Below are positions 43,320 through 53,254 of a stretch of DNA of 64,000 nt, piece after piece (the stretch's first letter is position 1; each line of letters begins with the position of its first letter). The DNA is taken from NCBI RefSeq assembly GCF_041677825.1, contig NZ_JBAYPG010000001.1, positions 124,001-188,000 on the forward strand, in the 5' to 3' direction. The notes under the pieces were generated by a model. The model saw only the letters and a program-made list of their open reading frames with translations. It did no database searches and was not told the DNA's origin. The position numbers were made by a program, and so were the translations under genes. The stretch is from Castellaniella sp041677825. GTDB taxonomy: Bacteria > Pseudomonadota > Gammaproteobacteria > Burkholderiales > Burkholderiaceae_B.

Positions 43320-45593
43320 ATGTCCAAACCTGCATCTGCTGCCATGACTCTGGATCTCGAAGTGGATGGCATGACCTGCGCCTCGTGCGTGCGGCGCGTT
43401 GAAACCGCGCTCAATGCGGTCCAGGGGGTGGCGCAGGCCAACGTCAACCTTGCCACGCGACGTGCGCACATCGAGCTGTCCGATGCGCATATGGACACCG
43501 GCCGCCTGCTGGATGCCGTCAGCAAACGTGGCTATGAGGCGCGTCTCCTGACCCAGACCGCAGCAGAGCAGGCTGCGCCAGACGATGACGAGGCGCACGC
43601 TGCAGGCCGGCGCTTTGCCTGGGCCCTGGTGCTCACCTTGCCGGTCTTCGTGGTCGAGATGGGCAGCCACCTGATCCCGGCGCTGCACCATCTGGTGTCC
43701 ACTCGGCTCGATTTTCAGGGTCTGGCCTGGTTCGAATTCGTGCTCGTTACGCTCGTTCTGGCCGGGCCGGGGCGCGAATTCTTCACCCGCGGCTTCAAGG
43801 CCCTGTGGCATCTGGGCCCCGACATGAACACCCTGGTGGCGCTGGGCGCGGGAAGCGCATGGCTCTATTCGACACTGGTGACCTGGGTGCCGGATGCACT
43901 GCCCGCCGACGCACGCCATCTGTACTTTGAAGCCGCCGCCGTCGTCGCCACCCTGATCCTGCTCGGACGCTGGCTCGAGGCCCGCGCGCGGGGTCGGGCC
44001 GGTTCGGCCATCCGGCACCTGATCGGCCTGCAGCCACGCACCGCCTGGGTCCGTCGCGACGGTACGTGGCAGGAACAGCCGCTGGGGGATCTCGTCCCGG
44101 GTGACGAAGTCCGTGTGCGGCCCGGCGAAAAAATCCCCGTCGATGGCACGGTCATCGAGGGGTCATCCTGGGTGGATGAATCCATGATCACCGGCGAGCC
44201 GATCCCGGTGGCACGCGCGGCGGGCGACCGCCTGATCGGCGGCACCCTGAACACTCAAGGCAGCCTGATACTGCGCACGACCCAGGTGGGTGCCGATACC
44301 GTGCTGGCGCACATCATCCGGCTGGTCGAACAGGCTCAGGGTTCCAAGCTGCCGATCCAGGGTCTGGTCGACCGCGTGACGGCCTGGTTCGTCCCGGTGG
44401 TCATGGGTCTGGCAGTATTGGCGTTCGCGACCTGGTGGCACTGGGGCCCCGAGCCGGCCCTGACGCACGCCCTGATTGCCGGCGTGGCCGTGCTCATCAT
44501 CGCCTGCCCATGCGCCATGGGCCTGGCCACACCCATCTCGATCATGGTGGCCACCGGGCGCGCCGCAGGGCTGGGGATCATATTCCGCCATGGCGATGCC
44601 TTGCAGCGTCTGCGCCAGGTGCAGATCGTCGCCTTCGACAAGACCGGCACGCTCACTCGCGGCCAACCGGCACTCACCGATGTCCTGCCCATCGGCGATT
44701 CCGATCGGGCCACCTTGCTGCGCAGGGTGGCCGCAGTACAGAGCGCGTCCGAACACCCCATCGCACGCGCCATCATGGACGCATACGACCAGGGCTGCGG
44801 CCCCTTGCCGCCGGTGAACGATTTCCAGGCGCTGACGGGTGCGGGCGTCCGGGGCCAGGTCGAGGGCCACGACTGCCTGCTCGGGTCGGTCACCTTGATG
44901 CGCAGTCACGGCATCGCGGTGCCCGATGACATCGCAGAACAAGTTCAGGCCTGGGCTGGCGAAGGCAAGACCGTGTTCCTGGCGGCCAGCGACGGGCGTC
45001 TCGCAGGCATTCTGGCCGTGGCCGACCCCTTGCGCGAAACGGCAGCACCTGCCCTGGCCGCCTTGCACGCTCTGGGCCTGAAGACCGCCCTGATCACGGG
45101 CGATCATGAGGCGGCGGCACATTATGTGGCGCGGCGCCTGGGCATCGATATCGTGCATGCGCAGACCCTGCCCGAACACAAGGCCAGCCTGCTCCAGGAC
45201 ATGCAACAGACGCTGGGCCCGCTCGCCTTCGTGGGTGACGGCATCAATGATGCCCCGGCGCTGGCCACAGCGGACGTGGGCATTGCCATTGGTCAGGGCA
45301 CCGACGTGGCCATTGAATCGGCCGAAGTGATCCTGATGAACGAAGACCTGGGGTCCGTTGCGCGCGCGCTGGTGCTGTCGCGACTGAGCATGCGCAACAT
45401 CGCCCAGAATCTGTTCTGGGCCTTCGCCTACAACGCGGCCCTGATTCCGTTGGCCGCAGGTGTATTCTATCCATGGTTCGGCTGGCAGCTTTCGCCCATG
45501 CTCGGCGCCGCTGCGATGGCCCTGTCCAGTGTGTTCGTGGTGGTCAACGCACTGCGGCTCAAATGGCTGCCTCTGGAGGTCTCACATGGATAG
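43320..45593 (+). CDS. copA: Cu(I)-exporting P1B-type ATPase
   Basis: CopA pumps Cu(I) from the cytoplasm to the periplasm. The 757-residue protein has one N-terminal HMA domain (GMTCASC, Cys20 and Cys23). Eight membrane segments include the transport motif Cys396-Pro-Cys398 (IIACPCAMGLATP). It also has the phosphorylation site Asp440 (DKTGTLT), SEHPIARAIM, and the hinge GDGINDAPALATADVGIAIG. E. coli CopA has two HMA domains; one is common elsewhere. The ATG at 43320 has AAGGA upstream, and an earlier ATG at 43188 would lie upstream of the promoter. It overlaps cueR by 8 nt. Confidence 0.97.
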   Translation: MSKPASAAMTLDLEVDGMTCASCVRRVETALNAVQGVAQANVNLATRRAHIELSDAHMDTGRLLDAVSKRGYEARLLTQTAAEQAAPDDDEAHAAGRRFAWALVLTLPVFVVEMGSHLIPALHHLVSTRLDFQGLAWFEFVLVTLVLAGPGREFFTRGFKALWHLGPDMNTLVALGAGSAWLYSTLVTWVPDALPADARHLYFEAAAVVATLILLGRWLEARARGRAGSAIRHLIGLQPRTAWVRRDGTWQEQPLGDLVPGDEVRVRPGEKIPVDGTVIEGSSWVDESMITGEPIPVARAAGDRLIGGTLNTQGSLILRTTQVGADTVLAHIIRLVEQAQGSKLPIQGLVDRVTAWFVPVVMGLAVLAFATWWHWGPEPALTHALIAGVAVLIIACPCAMGLATPISIMVATGRAAGLGIIFRHGDALQRLRQVQIVAFDKTGTLTRGQPALTDVLPIGDSDRATLLRRVAAVQSASEHPIARAIMDAYDQGCGPLPPVNDFQALTGAGVRGQVEGHDCLLGSVTLMRSHGIAVPDDIAEQVQAWAGEGKTVFLAASDGRLAGILAVADPLRETAAPALAALHALGLKTALITGDHEAAAHYVARRLGIDIVHAQTLPEHKASLLQDMQQTLGPLAFVGDGINDAPALATADVGIAIGQGTDVAIESAEVILMNEDLGSVARALVLSRLSMRNIAQNLFWAFAYNAALIPLAAGVFYPWFGWQLSPMLGAAAMALSSVFVVVNALRLKWLPLEVSHG

Positions 45594-46098
45594 CTCGACA
45601 CACCCGTCGCGGCGCGACATTGCCGCGGCCCCCCGTCCGCTCACGATAGGCGAGGTCGCCCGACAAACAGGCCTGAGCCCCAAGATGATCCGGTACTACG
45701 AGCAATATGGATTGTTCAGCCCGCAGGGGCGCTCGGAATCAGGCTACCGCCAGTATGATCTGAACGACCTGCATGCGCTGAAGTTCATACGCAGTGCGCG
45801 CGAACTGGGCTTTTCCCTGAAGCAGATCGGCGCGCTGACCGATCTCTGGCACGATCAGGCACGCGCCAGCGCCGAAGTCAAGCGCCTGGCACTGGCGCAC
45901 ATCGAGGCACTTGAGCAAAAGGCCGCAATGCTGCAGAGCATGGCCGCCTCATTGCGCAATCTGGCCCAGCGCTGTCACGGGGATGACCGGCCCGAGTGCC
46001 CGATACTGGAAGGGCTTGAAGCCGGGCATCCGGGCGACAGCGGCGATCAGGCCGAGAATTCGGGGCTGGGCTGCCACTCGGTCACGAATTCGCGGTAA
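45586..46098 (+). CDS. cueR: CueR-like MerR-family copper regulator
   Basis: A Cu(I)-sensing activator for the two promoters at 43.2 kb. The winged helix-turn-helix begins LTIGEVARQTGLSPKMIRYY, and a dimerisation helix follows. The metal loop RCHGDDRPECPIL has Cys130 and Cys138, the spacing of CueR's Cys112-Cys120. A strong GGAGG precedes the ATG inside the copA end. The 170 residues exceed the usual about 135: about 17 extra at the N-terminus and about 25 at the C-terminus. The last 52 nt overlap the convergent nitroreductase gene. Confidence 0.94.
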   Translation: MDSSTHPSRRDIAAAPRPLTIGEVARQTGLSPKMIRYYEQYGLFSPQGRSESGYRQYDLNDLHALKFIRSARELGFSLKQIGALTDLWHDQARASAEVKRLALAHIEALEQKAAMLQSMAASLRNLAQRCHGDDRPECPILEGLEAGHPGDSGDQAENSGLGCHSVTNSR

Positions 46099-46631
46099 TC
46101 GGGCCGTATCACAGGCCCGGGCTGCTCGATCGGGGTGCCCAGGGCCAGATAACCCATGAAGCGCTCATCGAGGGCATCGAACCCCAATGCCTCGGCCACC
46201 CCGTCGAGGTACGTCCCCATACCCGTGCTCCAGAAACCCGCCAGGCCCAGGGCATGCGCGGCATTGAGCATGTTCATGACCGCAGTGCCCACGGACAGGA
46301 GGCTTTCTTGTTCCCGGATCCGGCCACTGGGATCCGGCCGACAGGCGATGGCGATGACCAGGGGCACGCGAGCCAGCCATGCGCGCCACTTCGTGATCTT
46401 GAAATCAGGCATGGGCTTGCCGGCTGCCTGGCCCGCCTGAATGGCCAGATCGACCAGCATCGGCACATGCTGTCGAGGGATCAGTTTGAAACGCCACGGC
46501 CGCACTGCGCCATGATCGGGCGCCCGCATGGCAGCCTGCAGGATCAAATCCAGCTGAACCGCATCGGGACCCGGCGCCTGAACGAATTTTACCGATTGGC
46601 GATCGAGAAGGACTTCGAGCAATGGATTCAT
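46047..46631 (-). CDS. nitroreductase family protein (YdjA-like)
   Basis: A 194-residue FMN-dependent NAD(P)H oxidoreductase of the nitroreductase superfamily. It has RQSVKFVQAPGPD near the N-terminus for FMN phosphate, AMRAPDHGAVRPWRFKLI, and the C-terminal FMGYLALGTP block. Its compact size and the APDHG..RPW pattern resemble YdjA. The physiological substrate is unknown. It follows pdxJ by 16 nt on the same strand and overlaps the cueR 3' end tail to tail. Confidence 0.88.
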   Translation of the reverse strand: MNPLLEVLLDRQSVKFVQAPGPDAVQLDLILQAAMRAPDHGAVRPWRFKLIPRQHVPMLVDLAIQAGQAAGKPMPDFKITKWRAWLARVPLVIAIACRPDPSGRIREQESLLSVGTAVMNMLNAAHALGLAGFWSTGMGTYLDGVAEALGFDALDERFMGYLALGTPIEQPGPVIRPDYREFVTEWQPSPEFSA

Positions 46632-46647
46632 GGACAGGTCTCCCGCA

Positions 46648-47373
46648 TCAGGCAGAACTGGCCTGGATCATGAGCGCCTTCATGCGCCGTATGGCGGGCT
46701 CCCAGCCGTCGAATACGGCCTGCGCCACAATGGCGTGGCCAATATTCAGCTCGGCAATGCCCGGCAAGGCTGCAATCGCCTGCACGTTGTCATAGTGCAG
46801 GCCGTGCCCGGCATTGACCCGCAGGCCCTCGCCCACCGCCACCGCAATGGCCTGGCGCAAACGTTCGAGTTGCACGTGGCGGGCCTGCGGGTCGGCGGCA
46901 TCGGCATACGCCCCCGTGTGCAGCTCGATGATGCCCGCACCGCAGCGAACTGCTGCCTGGATCTGATCGGCTTCCGGGTCGATGAACAGGGAGACCCGAA
47001 TGCCCGCGCCGTGCAGGCGCTGTACGGCCGATTCGACTTCGGCTTCGTGGGAAGCCACGTCCAGCCCCCCTTCGGTCGTGAGTTCGAGCCGCTTTTCGGG
47101 TACCAGACAGACGTCCTGCGGCCGGACCTCGCAGGCGATCGCCAGCATTTCCGGGGTGATGGCACATTCGAGGTTCATGCGCGTGCGCACCGCCGCCCGA
47201 ATCGCATGCACATCGGCGTCCTGGATATGACGCCGATCTTCACGCAAGTGCAGGGTAATGAGATCGGCCCCGGCGTCTTCCGCCCGCAGGGCGGCCTGCA
47301 GCGGATCTGGATAGGACACCAGCCGTTGCTGACGCAGTGTGGCCACATGATCGATATTGACACCAAGTTCCAT
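46648..47373 (-). CDS. pdxJ: pyridoxine 5'-phosphate synthase
   Basis: PdxJ condenses 1-deoxyxylulose 5-phosphate with 3-amino-2-oxopropyl phosphate to make pyridoxine 5'-phosphate. The 241-residue TIM barrel starts MELGVNIDHVATLRQQRLVS and has LITLHLREDRRHIQDADVHA and the C-terminal LNIGHAIVAQAVFDGWEPAI. All are diagnostic. Its start overlaps the stop of an efflux-pump outer-membrane gene by one base, an unusual neighbour: in E. coli pdxJ lies with recO and acpS. Confidence 0.97.
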   Translation of the reverse strand: MELGVNIDHVATLRQQRLVSYPDPLQAALRAEDAGADLITLHLREDRRHIQDADVHAIRAAVRTRMNLECAITPEMLAIACEVRPQDVCLVPEKRLELTTEGGLDVASHEAEVESAVQRLHGAGIRVSLFIDPEADQIQAAVRCGAGIIELHTGAYADAADPQARHVQLERLRQAIAVAVGEGLRVNAGHGLHYDNVQAIAALPGIAELNIGHAIVAQAVFDGWEPAIRRMKALMIQASSA

Positions 47374-48836
47374 CAGGACTCCTTTGCAGGGGCGGGCGGC
47401 TCATCTGCCGTATCTTCGCTGGCGCTGTCCTGCGCTGACCACCCGCCACCCAGCGCCTTGTAGAGGCCAACCCGATTGAACAGCGCCTCGGTGCCCAGCG
47501 CGATGAATTGCTGCTGTACGCCATACAGGCCGATTTGTGCTGTCTGTACCTGCAGAAAACTGTCCACACCGGTTTCATAGCGGACCTCCGAGAGATCCAG
47601 TGCCTTCAGGGCTGAGGCCTCGGACGCGCGCAGGGCATCGAGCTGGCGGCCATAGGTGGCTTCACCGGCCAGGCCATCGGCCACTTCGCGAAATGCAGTC
47701 TGGATCGTCTTTTCGTAGTTCGCAACCGCGACGTGCTCGCGCGCCTTGGCCAGATCGAGGTTGCCGCGAATGCCCCCGGAAAATATCGGCATGCTGATCT
47801 GGGGCGAAAACTGCCAATATCTCTGGCTGCCGCCAAACAGCGCGCCGAGTTCGGGGCTCGCGAACCCCAACAGGCCGGTGAGCGAGATATTCGGGAAAAA
47901 TGCAGCACGTGCCGCCCCGATCTGGGCGTTGGCTGCCTTGAGGTCGTGCTCGGCGCCGATGATGTCGGGGCGGCGCTCGAGCAGTTGCGACGGCAGGCCG
48001 GGCGGGATGCGCTCGAGCAGCTGATCGCGCCCGTAGACCAGTGGTTCGGGCAGGTTTTCGGGGACTGGCATGCCGAGGATGAGCTGCAGGGCATTGTTGG
48101 CCAGCGCGATATTGCGCTCGGCCGCGACCAGATCGGCCATGACCGTATCCCGCTGCAGCTGCGCCTGGGCAAGATCGAGATCGGACGCCACCCCGACATC
48201 GAAGCGGGCCTGGACCAGATCGAGGGTGCCCTGGCGGGCCTGCAAGGTCTGTTCGGTGAGCGCCTGCATCGCCAGGCCGGAACGCAGCCTGAAATAGGCT
48301 TCGGCCATTTGCGCAACCAGCGCCAGCTGCACGGTGCGGCGCGCCTCTTCGGTGGACAGGTATTGCTGATAGGCGGCCTCGCTGAGATTGCGCACCCGGC
48401 CGAAGAAGTCGAGCTCGAACGAGGGGATGCCCACACCGGCGGAATAACTGCGGCTGACTGATTTTGCATCGGCGCCACCTGGCCGCATATCGGCCGGTGA
48501 GCGGGTGATCTGGCCAGACCCCTGTACCCCGATGACGGGCAGTCGTTCACTGTCGGCGATACCGAACTGGGCCCTGGCTTCTTCGACCCGGCCCATGGCG
48601 ATGCGCAGGTCACGGTTGTTCTCGAGCGCATGCTGGATCAGCGCCCGCAAGCGTGGATCGAGGAAGAAATCCCGCCAGGCCGGCAGCTCGGCGGCATTGG
48701 CCTGCCCTGCCCCCTGCCCGGGGAAATGGCCCGGCACAGGCGCATCGGGACGTTCGTAGACTGGTGCCAGGGAACAGGCCGACAGGGCCAGACTCAACCC
48801 CACTACGAAGACCGGGCGCAAGGCAAAACCTGTCAT
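47373..48836 (-). CDS. RND efflux outer-membrane lipoprotein (OprM/NodT family)
   Basis: The exit channel of the tripartite pump. The 487-residue protein has a lipoprotein signal with the lipobox LSAC at Cys21, then two OEP repeats of long helices and outer-membrane strands (RDLRIAMGRVEEARAQFGIA; TAFREVADGLAGEATYGRQL). An acidic C-terminal tail follows. Its ATG overlaps the permease stop (ATGA), and its stop overlaps the pdxJ start. Confidence 0.94.
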   Translation of the reverse strand: MTGFALRPVFVVGLSLALSACSLAPVYERPDAPVPGHFPGQGAGQANAAELPAWRDFFLDPRLRALIQHALENNRDLRIAMGRVEEARAQFGIADSERLPVIGVQGSGQITRSPADMRPGGADAKSVSRSYSAGVGIPSFELDFFGRVRNLSEAAYQQYLSTEEARRTVQLALVAQMAEAYFRLRSGLAMQALTEQTLQARQGTLDLVQARFDVGVASDLDLAQAQLQRDTVMADLVAAERNIALANNALQLILGMPVPENLPEPLVYGRDQLLERIPPGLPSQLLERRPDIIGAEHDLKAANAQIGAARAAFFPNISLTGLLGFASPELGALFGGSQRYWQFSPQISMPIFSGGIRGNLDLAKAREHVAVANYEKTIQTAFREVADGLAGEATYGRQLDALRASEASALKALDLSEVRYETGVDSFLQVQTAQIGLYGVQQQFIALGTEALFNRVGLYKALGGGWSAQDSASEDTADEPPAPAKES

Positions 48837-51800
48837 GAGGACTCTCCTGTATGCCCGCTGTCGGCCACCGAAATATGAGGCGGCGCGTGACCCAGCAGCT
48901 TGGGCTTGGTCTTGAACAGTTTCAGTATCACCACGAAGAAGGTAGGCACGAACAGCACCGCCAGCGGGGTCGCAGCCAGCATGCCGCCCAGCACGCCAAG
49001 ACCCACCGCATTCTGGCTGGCCGCACCGGCGCCCGTCGCCAGAACCAGGGGCAGCACCCCGAGAATGAAGGCGAACGATGTCATGAGAATGGGCCTGAAA
49101 CGCAAGCGGGACGCTTCTACTGCAGAATCGATCAGGCTGGCTCCACTGGCGTACATGTCTTTGGCAAACTCGACAATCAGGATGGCATTCTTGGCCGACA
49201 GGCCGATGACCGTGACCATGCCCACCTGGAAATACACGTCGTTCGATTTCCCCATGAGCGCGCTGAGCATGACGGCACCCAGCATGCCCAGCGGCACGGC
49301 AAGCATCACCGACAACGGAATGGCCCAGCTTTCATACAGGGCCGCCAGCACCATGAACACCACGAGCACCGACAGGCCCAGCAATATGGCGGACTGGTTT
49401 CCGGCCTCGATTTCCTGGAATGAAAGCCCGGTCCATTCGTAACCCAGGCCTGGCGGCAGTTCGGCAATCAGGCGTTCCATCTCGGCCATGGCCTGCCCCG
49501 ATGAATAGCCCGGTGCCGCAGAGCCACCAATGCGCACGGATTCGTAGCCATTGTAGCGTACGACCTGCACCGGGCCTTGTGTCCATTCGAGCGTGACGAA
49601 GGATGAAAGCGGCACCATGTCGCCCTGTGCATTGCGCGCATTGAGCTGCAGGATGTCGTCGGGATTCATGCGGGCCGCCGGCTCGGCCTGCACCCAGACA
49701 TTCTGCACCCAGCCCTGATTCGTGAATTTGGTGATGTACGACGAGCCGATGGCGGTGGCCACCAGTTGGGCCACTTCAGAGAAGTCGACCCCCATCGCCG
49801 CCACCTTGTCGCGATCGATCTGTACCCGCAATTGCGGACCCGGCCCCAGGCCAGTGATGCGGGTCTGGGTCAGGATGGGGCTTTGCGATGCAAGCTGCAG
49901 CAACTGCTGGGCAGATGCCTGCAGGGTCTCCTGGCCCACGCCGCTGCGGTCTTCGAGACGCAGGTCGAACCCCGAGGCATTGCCCAGCGATGAGATGGCC
50001 GGCGGGATGATGGAAATGACCATGGCATCGGGCAGACCGAACATCAGCTTGCCCATGGCTTCCGCTGAAATGGCCTGGGCGGAGTTTGCCGGCCCCTTGC
50101 GGTCTTCGAATGGTTTCAGGGGCACGAAGGCGATCGCCGCGTTCAGGCCGTTGCCGTTGAAGCTGAAGCCCTGCACCGTAATGATGTTCTCGACCTGGGG
50201 CAGATGCATGAAATACTGTTCGACCTGCTCGATGATGCCTATCGTGCGGTTCGAGGTCGAGCCCGACGGCAGTTCGATGTTGGCGATCACGTAGCCCTGG
50301 TCTTCCTCGGGCAGGAATGACGTCGGCAAGCGCATGTACATCCAGCCCAGCACGCCGACCAGGATGATGAACACCAGCATCATGCGCACACCGCGCGTCA
50401 GGCTGCGCGCCACCCAGTGCGTGTAGCCGTGGGTAATGCGTTCGAACGAGCGGTTGAACCAGCCGAACACCCCACCCTTGCTCGCGTGCTGTCCCTTGGG
50501 TATGGGCTTGAGAATGGTCGCGCACAGGGCGGGCGTGAAACTGAGCGCCAGAAAGGCCGAAAACAGGATGGACACGGCCATGGCCACCGAAAACTGGCGA
50601 TAGATGATGCCCACCGAACCGGACATGAACGCCAGCGGCAGAAACACCGTGGTCAATACCAGGGTAATGCCGACGATGGCCCCGCTGATCTGCGGCATGG
50701 CCTTCTTCGTGGCTTCCTTGGGGGACAGGCCTTCATCCACCATGATCCGTTCGACGTTCTCGACCACCACGATCGCATCATCGACCAGAATCCCGATCGC
50801 CAGCACCATGGCGAACATGGTCAGCACATTGATCGTGAACCCCAGCGCCAGCATGATCGCGAAGGCGCCCAATATGGCCACGGGCACCACGAGTGCGGGA
50901 ATCAACGTATAGCGGACATTCTGCAGGAATACGAACATGACCACGAACACCAGCACCATGGCTTCGAACAGGGTATGCACCACCTGCTCGATCGAGGTCT
51001 CCACATAGGGCGAAGTGTCGTACGGAATCGCATATTCGATGTTGTCCGGAAAGAAACCGGCCAGTTCCTTCATCTTGGCCTTGGACAGCTGCGCCGTTTC
51101 GAGGGCGTTGGCCGTCGGCGTCAACGACAGGGCAAAGGCCGCGGTGGGCTTGCCGTTGAGTCGGGAGCCGAACTGGTAGTTGTCCGAGCCCAGTTCGACC
51201 TGTGCCACGTCGCGGATCCGGACCGTGGAACCATCGGTATTGGCGCGCAGGATGATGTTGCCGAATTCTTCGGGAGAATCGAGTTCACCCTCGACCAGCA
51301 GCGGCACGGCAACCTGCTGGGAGCCCGGATTGGGTGGAGCGCCCAGTGCCCCCCCCGAAATGACCAGGTTCTGCCGGGTGATCGCCTGATTGATGTCTCC
51401 CATGCCGAGCTTGTAGCCGACCAGCTTTTGCGGATCGACCCAGACGCGCATGGCCCGGCTGGATGCGAAAAGCTGGAACTTGCCCACCCCCTTGATGCGT
51501 GACATCGGATTCTGGATGTTGCGGGTGATGTAATCCGCCAGTTCGTCCTGCCCCATGGAGCCATCGGTGGACGATACGGTGACCACCATGAGAAAGCCGG
51601 AATTGGACTGGCTCACCTTCAGGCCCTGCTGCATGACAGCCGACGGCAGCCGCGCCGACACATTGGACAGGCGATTCTGCACGTCGACCTGCGCCATGTC
51701 GGGGTCCGTGCCGGATGCGAACGTGACGGTGATCTGCGCCTGGCCGTTGCTGTCGCTGACGGATTCGTAATACAGCAGCCCCTGGGCGCCATTGAGTTCG

Positions 51801-52000
51801 TTCTCGATGATGCTCGAGACACTGGTGGAGACTTCAGTGGCCGATGCACCCGGGTAGGTGGCGTTGATGTTGACTGTAGGCGGCGCAACCTCGGGGTATT
51901 GCGATACTGGCATGTTGGGAATGGCCAGCAGACCCGCCAGGGCAATGCCCAGGGCGACCACCCAGGCAAAGATCGGTCTGTCGATGAAAAACTGTGGCAT
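48833..52000 (-). CDS. RND efflux permease, HAE1 (AcrB/MexB) type
   Basis: A proton-driven inner-membrane exporter of hydrophobic drugs. The 1055-residue protein starts MPQFFIDRPIFAWVVALGIA and has twelve membrane helices with two large periplasmic loops. The proton-relay aspartate pair is in ILVDDAIVVVENVERIM in TM4, and GTDPDMAQVDVQNRLSNV matches the porter domain. Substrates cannot be read from the sequence. It lies 24 nt after the adaptor gene. Confidence 0.95.
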   Translation of the reverse strand: MPQFFIDRPIFAWVVALGIALAGLLAIPNMPVSQYPEVAPPTVNINATYPGASATEVSTSVSSIIENELNGAQGLLYYESVSDSNGQAQITVTFASGTDPDMAQVDVQNRLSNVSARLPSAVMQQGLKVSQSNSGFLMVVTVSSTDGSMGQDELADYITRNIQNPMSRIKGVGKFQLFASSRAMRVWVDPQKLVGYKLGMGDINQAITRQNLVISGGALGAPPNPGSQQVAVPLLVEGELDSPEEFGNIILRANTDGSTVRIRDVAQVELGSDNYQFGSRLNGKPTAAFALSLTPTANALETAQLSKAKMKELAGFFPDNIEYAIPYDTSPYVETSIEQVVHTLFEAMVLVFVVMFVFLQNVRYTLIPALVVPVAILGAFAIMLALGFTINVLTMFAMVLAIGILVDDAIVVVENVERIMVDEGLSPKEATKKAMPQISGAIVGITLVLTTVFLPLAFMSGSVGIIYRQFSVAMAVSILFSAFLALSFTPALCATILKPIPKGQHASKGGVFGWFNRSFERITHGYTHWVARSLTRGVRMMLVFIILVGVLGWMYMRLPTSFLPEEDQGYVIANIELPSGSTSNRTIGIIEQVEQYFMHLPQVENIITVQGFSFNGNGLNAAIAFVPLKPFEDRKGPANSAQAISAEAMGKLMFGLPDAMVISIIPPAISSLGNASGFDLRLEDRSGVGQETLQASAQQLLQLASQSPILTQTRITGLGPGPQLRVQIDRDKVAAMGVDFSEVAQLVATAIGSSYITKFTNQGWVQNVWVQAEPAARMNPDDILQLNARNAQGDMVPLSSFVTLEWTQGPVQVVRYNGYESVRIGGSAAPGYSSGQAMAEMERLIAELPPGLGYEWTGLSFQEIEAGNQSAILLGLSVLVVFMVLAALYESWAIPLSVMLAVPLGMLGAVMLSALMGKSNDVYFQVGMVTVIGLSAKNAILIVEFAKDMYASGASLIDSAVEASRLRFRPILMTSFAFILGVLPLVLATGAGAASQNAVGLGVLGGMLAATPLAVLFVPTFFVVILKLFKTKPKLLGHAPPHISVADSGHTGESS

Positions 52001-52024
52001 GAATGCTCGCGAGAAAAGAAGGGA

Positions 52025-53221
52025 TCAGCCGGCCTGCTGGCCTGCTGCCTCATTTTGACCCGAGCCGGACGCCGGATCTTTCCAGGGCATGGGCTGTACG
52101 GGTGCCCCGGGCCGGATCTTCTGAAAGCCGGCCACGACGAGCTGGTCACCCGCCTGCACGCCCTTGTACACGACATAGCCACCACCAGAGCGCGGCCCCA
52201 GCTGGACTGGCACATAGGCCGCCTTGCCATCCTGCACCAGCACCACCGTGCTCTTGCCGTCTGGCGTTCTCAGGATGGCCTGCTGGGGTACAACCAGCGC
52301 CTGGTCGTCAGCGCCCTGATCGAGCAATACACGGACATACAGCCCGGGCAGCAGCGTTTCTTCGGGGTTCGGAAACAAGGCCCGCAGATTGACCTGCCCG
52401 GTGCCCGGATCGACGGCAATGCCCGAGAACAGCAATGTGCCGTCATGATCATAGGGCTGACCATCGCCGAGCATGATGCTCACGCGGGAATTGCCGTGCG
52501 CATCAGGCCGGATCTCGCCACGGGCCACCTGGCTGCGCAGCGCCGCGATTTCGGACACCGGCTGGGTAATGTCGACATAGACTTCATTGAAACGGTGCAC
52601 CGAGGCCAGCGTGGTGGCTGAAGACGCACTGACCAGCGCCCCCACGGTGACCTGTGCCTTGCCGATGCGTCCATCGATGGGTGAAGTGACCTGGGTATAG
52701 CCCAGATCGATCTCGGCCGCCTCGAGGACCGCCCGGGCCGCAGCCACGGCCGCTGCGGCCTGGCGCGCCTGGGCCTGTGCATTGTCGAAATCCTGCTGGC
52801 TGATGGCGTGATTCCTGATCAGCTTGGCATAGCGCTGCTCGAGCAGACGCGCCGAGAGATCGGCGGCTTCGGCATTCTTCAGCTGTGCAGCCGCCTGATC
52901 GCGCGCGGCCTGATACGGGGCCGGATCGATCACGAACAGCAGCTGCCCCGCCTTCACCACACTGCCCTGATCGAAATTGATCGATTTCACGATGCCCGTG
53001 ACCCGGGCCCGGATTTCGGCGTCTTCGATGGCCAGAACGCGCCCGGGCAGATCAGCGGTGATCTGTGTCACTTGCGGCTGCAGTTCGATCACGCTGACAG
53101 GGATTTTCATCCCCCCTGCAGGCGCCTGGGGCGCCTGGCGATCACAGGCAGACAGGCCGAGCAGCATCACCAGAATGAAAAGACGCATGTGGCGCCCAGA
53201 CGACCGCCTGTTGAAAATCAT
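52025..53221 (-). CDS. RND efflux periplasmic adaptor lipoprotein (AcrA/MexA type)
   Basis: The membrane-fusion subunit linking the permease to the outer-membrane channel. The 398-residue precursor has a lipobox LSAC at Cys26. A split lipoyl domain (RARVTGIVKSINFDQGSVVK; SPIDGRIGKAQVTVGALVSA) flanks a coiled-coil hairpin, and a beta-barrel follows. The ATG at 53221 has GGAG at proper distance; the ATG at 53188 has none. No TetR- or MarR-type repressor lies beside the operon, unusual for such pumps. Confidence 0.94.
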   Translation of the reverse strand: MIFNRRSSGRHMRLFILVMLLGLSACDRQAPQAPAGGMKIPVSVIELQPQVTQITADLPGRVLAIEDAEIRARVTGIVKSINFDQGSVVKAGQLLFVIDPAPYQAARDQAAAQLKNAEAADLSARLLEQRYAKLIRNHAISQQDFDNAQAQARQAAAAVAAARAVLEAAEIDLGYTQVTSPIDGRIGKAQVTVGALVSASSATTLASVHRFNEVYVDITQPVSEIAALRSQVARGEIRPDAHGNSRVSIMLGDGQPYDHDGTLLFSGIAVDPGTGQVNLRALFPNPEETLLPGLYVRVLLDQGADDQALVVPQQAILRTPDGKSTVVLVQDGKAAYVPVQLGPRSGGGYVVYKGVQAGDQLVVAGFQKIRPGAPVQPMPWKDPASGSGQNEAAGQQAG

Positions 53222-53254
53222 GAAAAAGACTCCGGTAAGGGCAGGGAAGGATCA

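Noticed and set aside
50417..51502. Plus-strand open frame opposite the RND permease
   Set aside because: His/Gln/Arg-rich translation without domains, antisense to conserved transmembrane helices.
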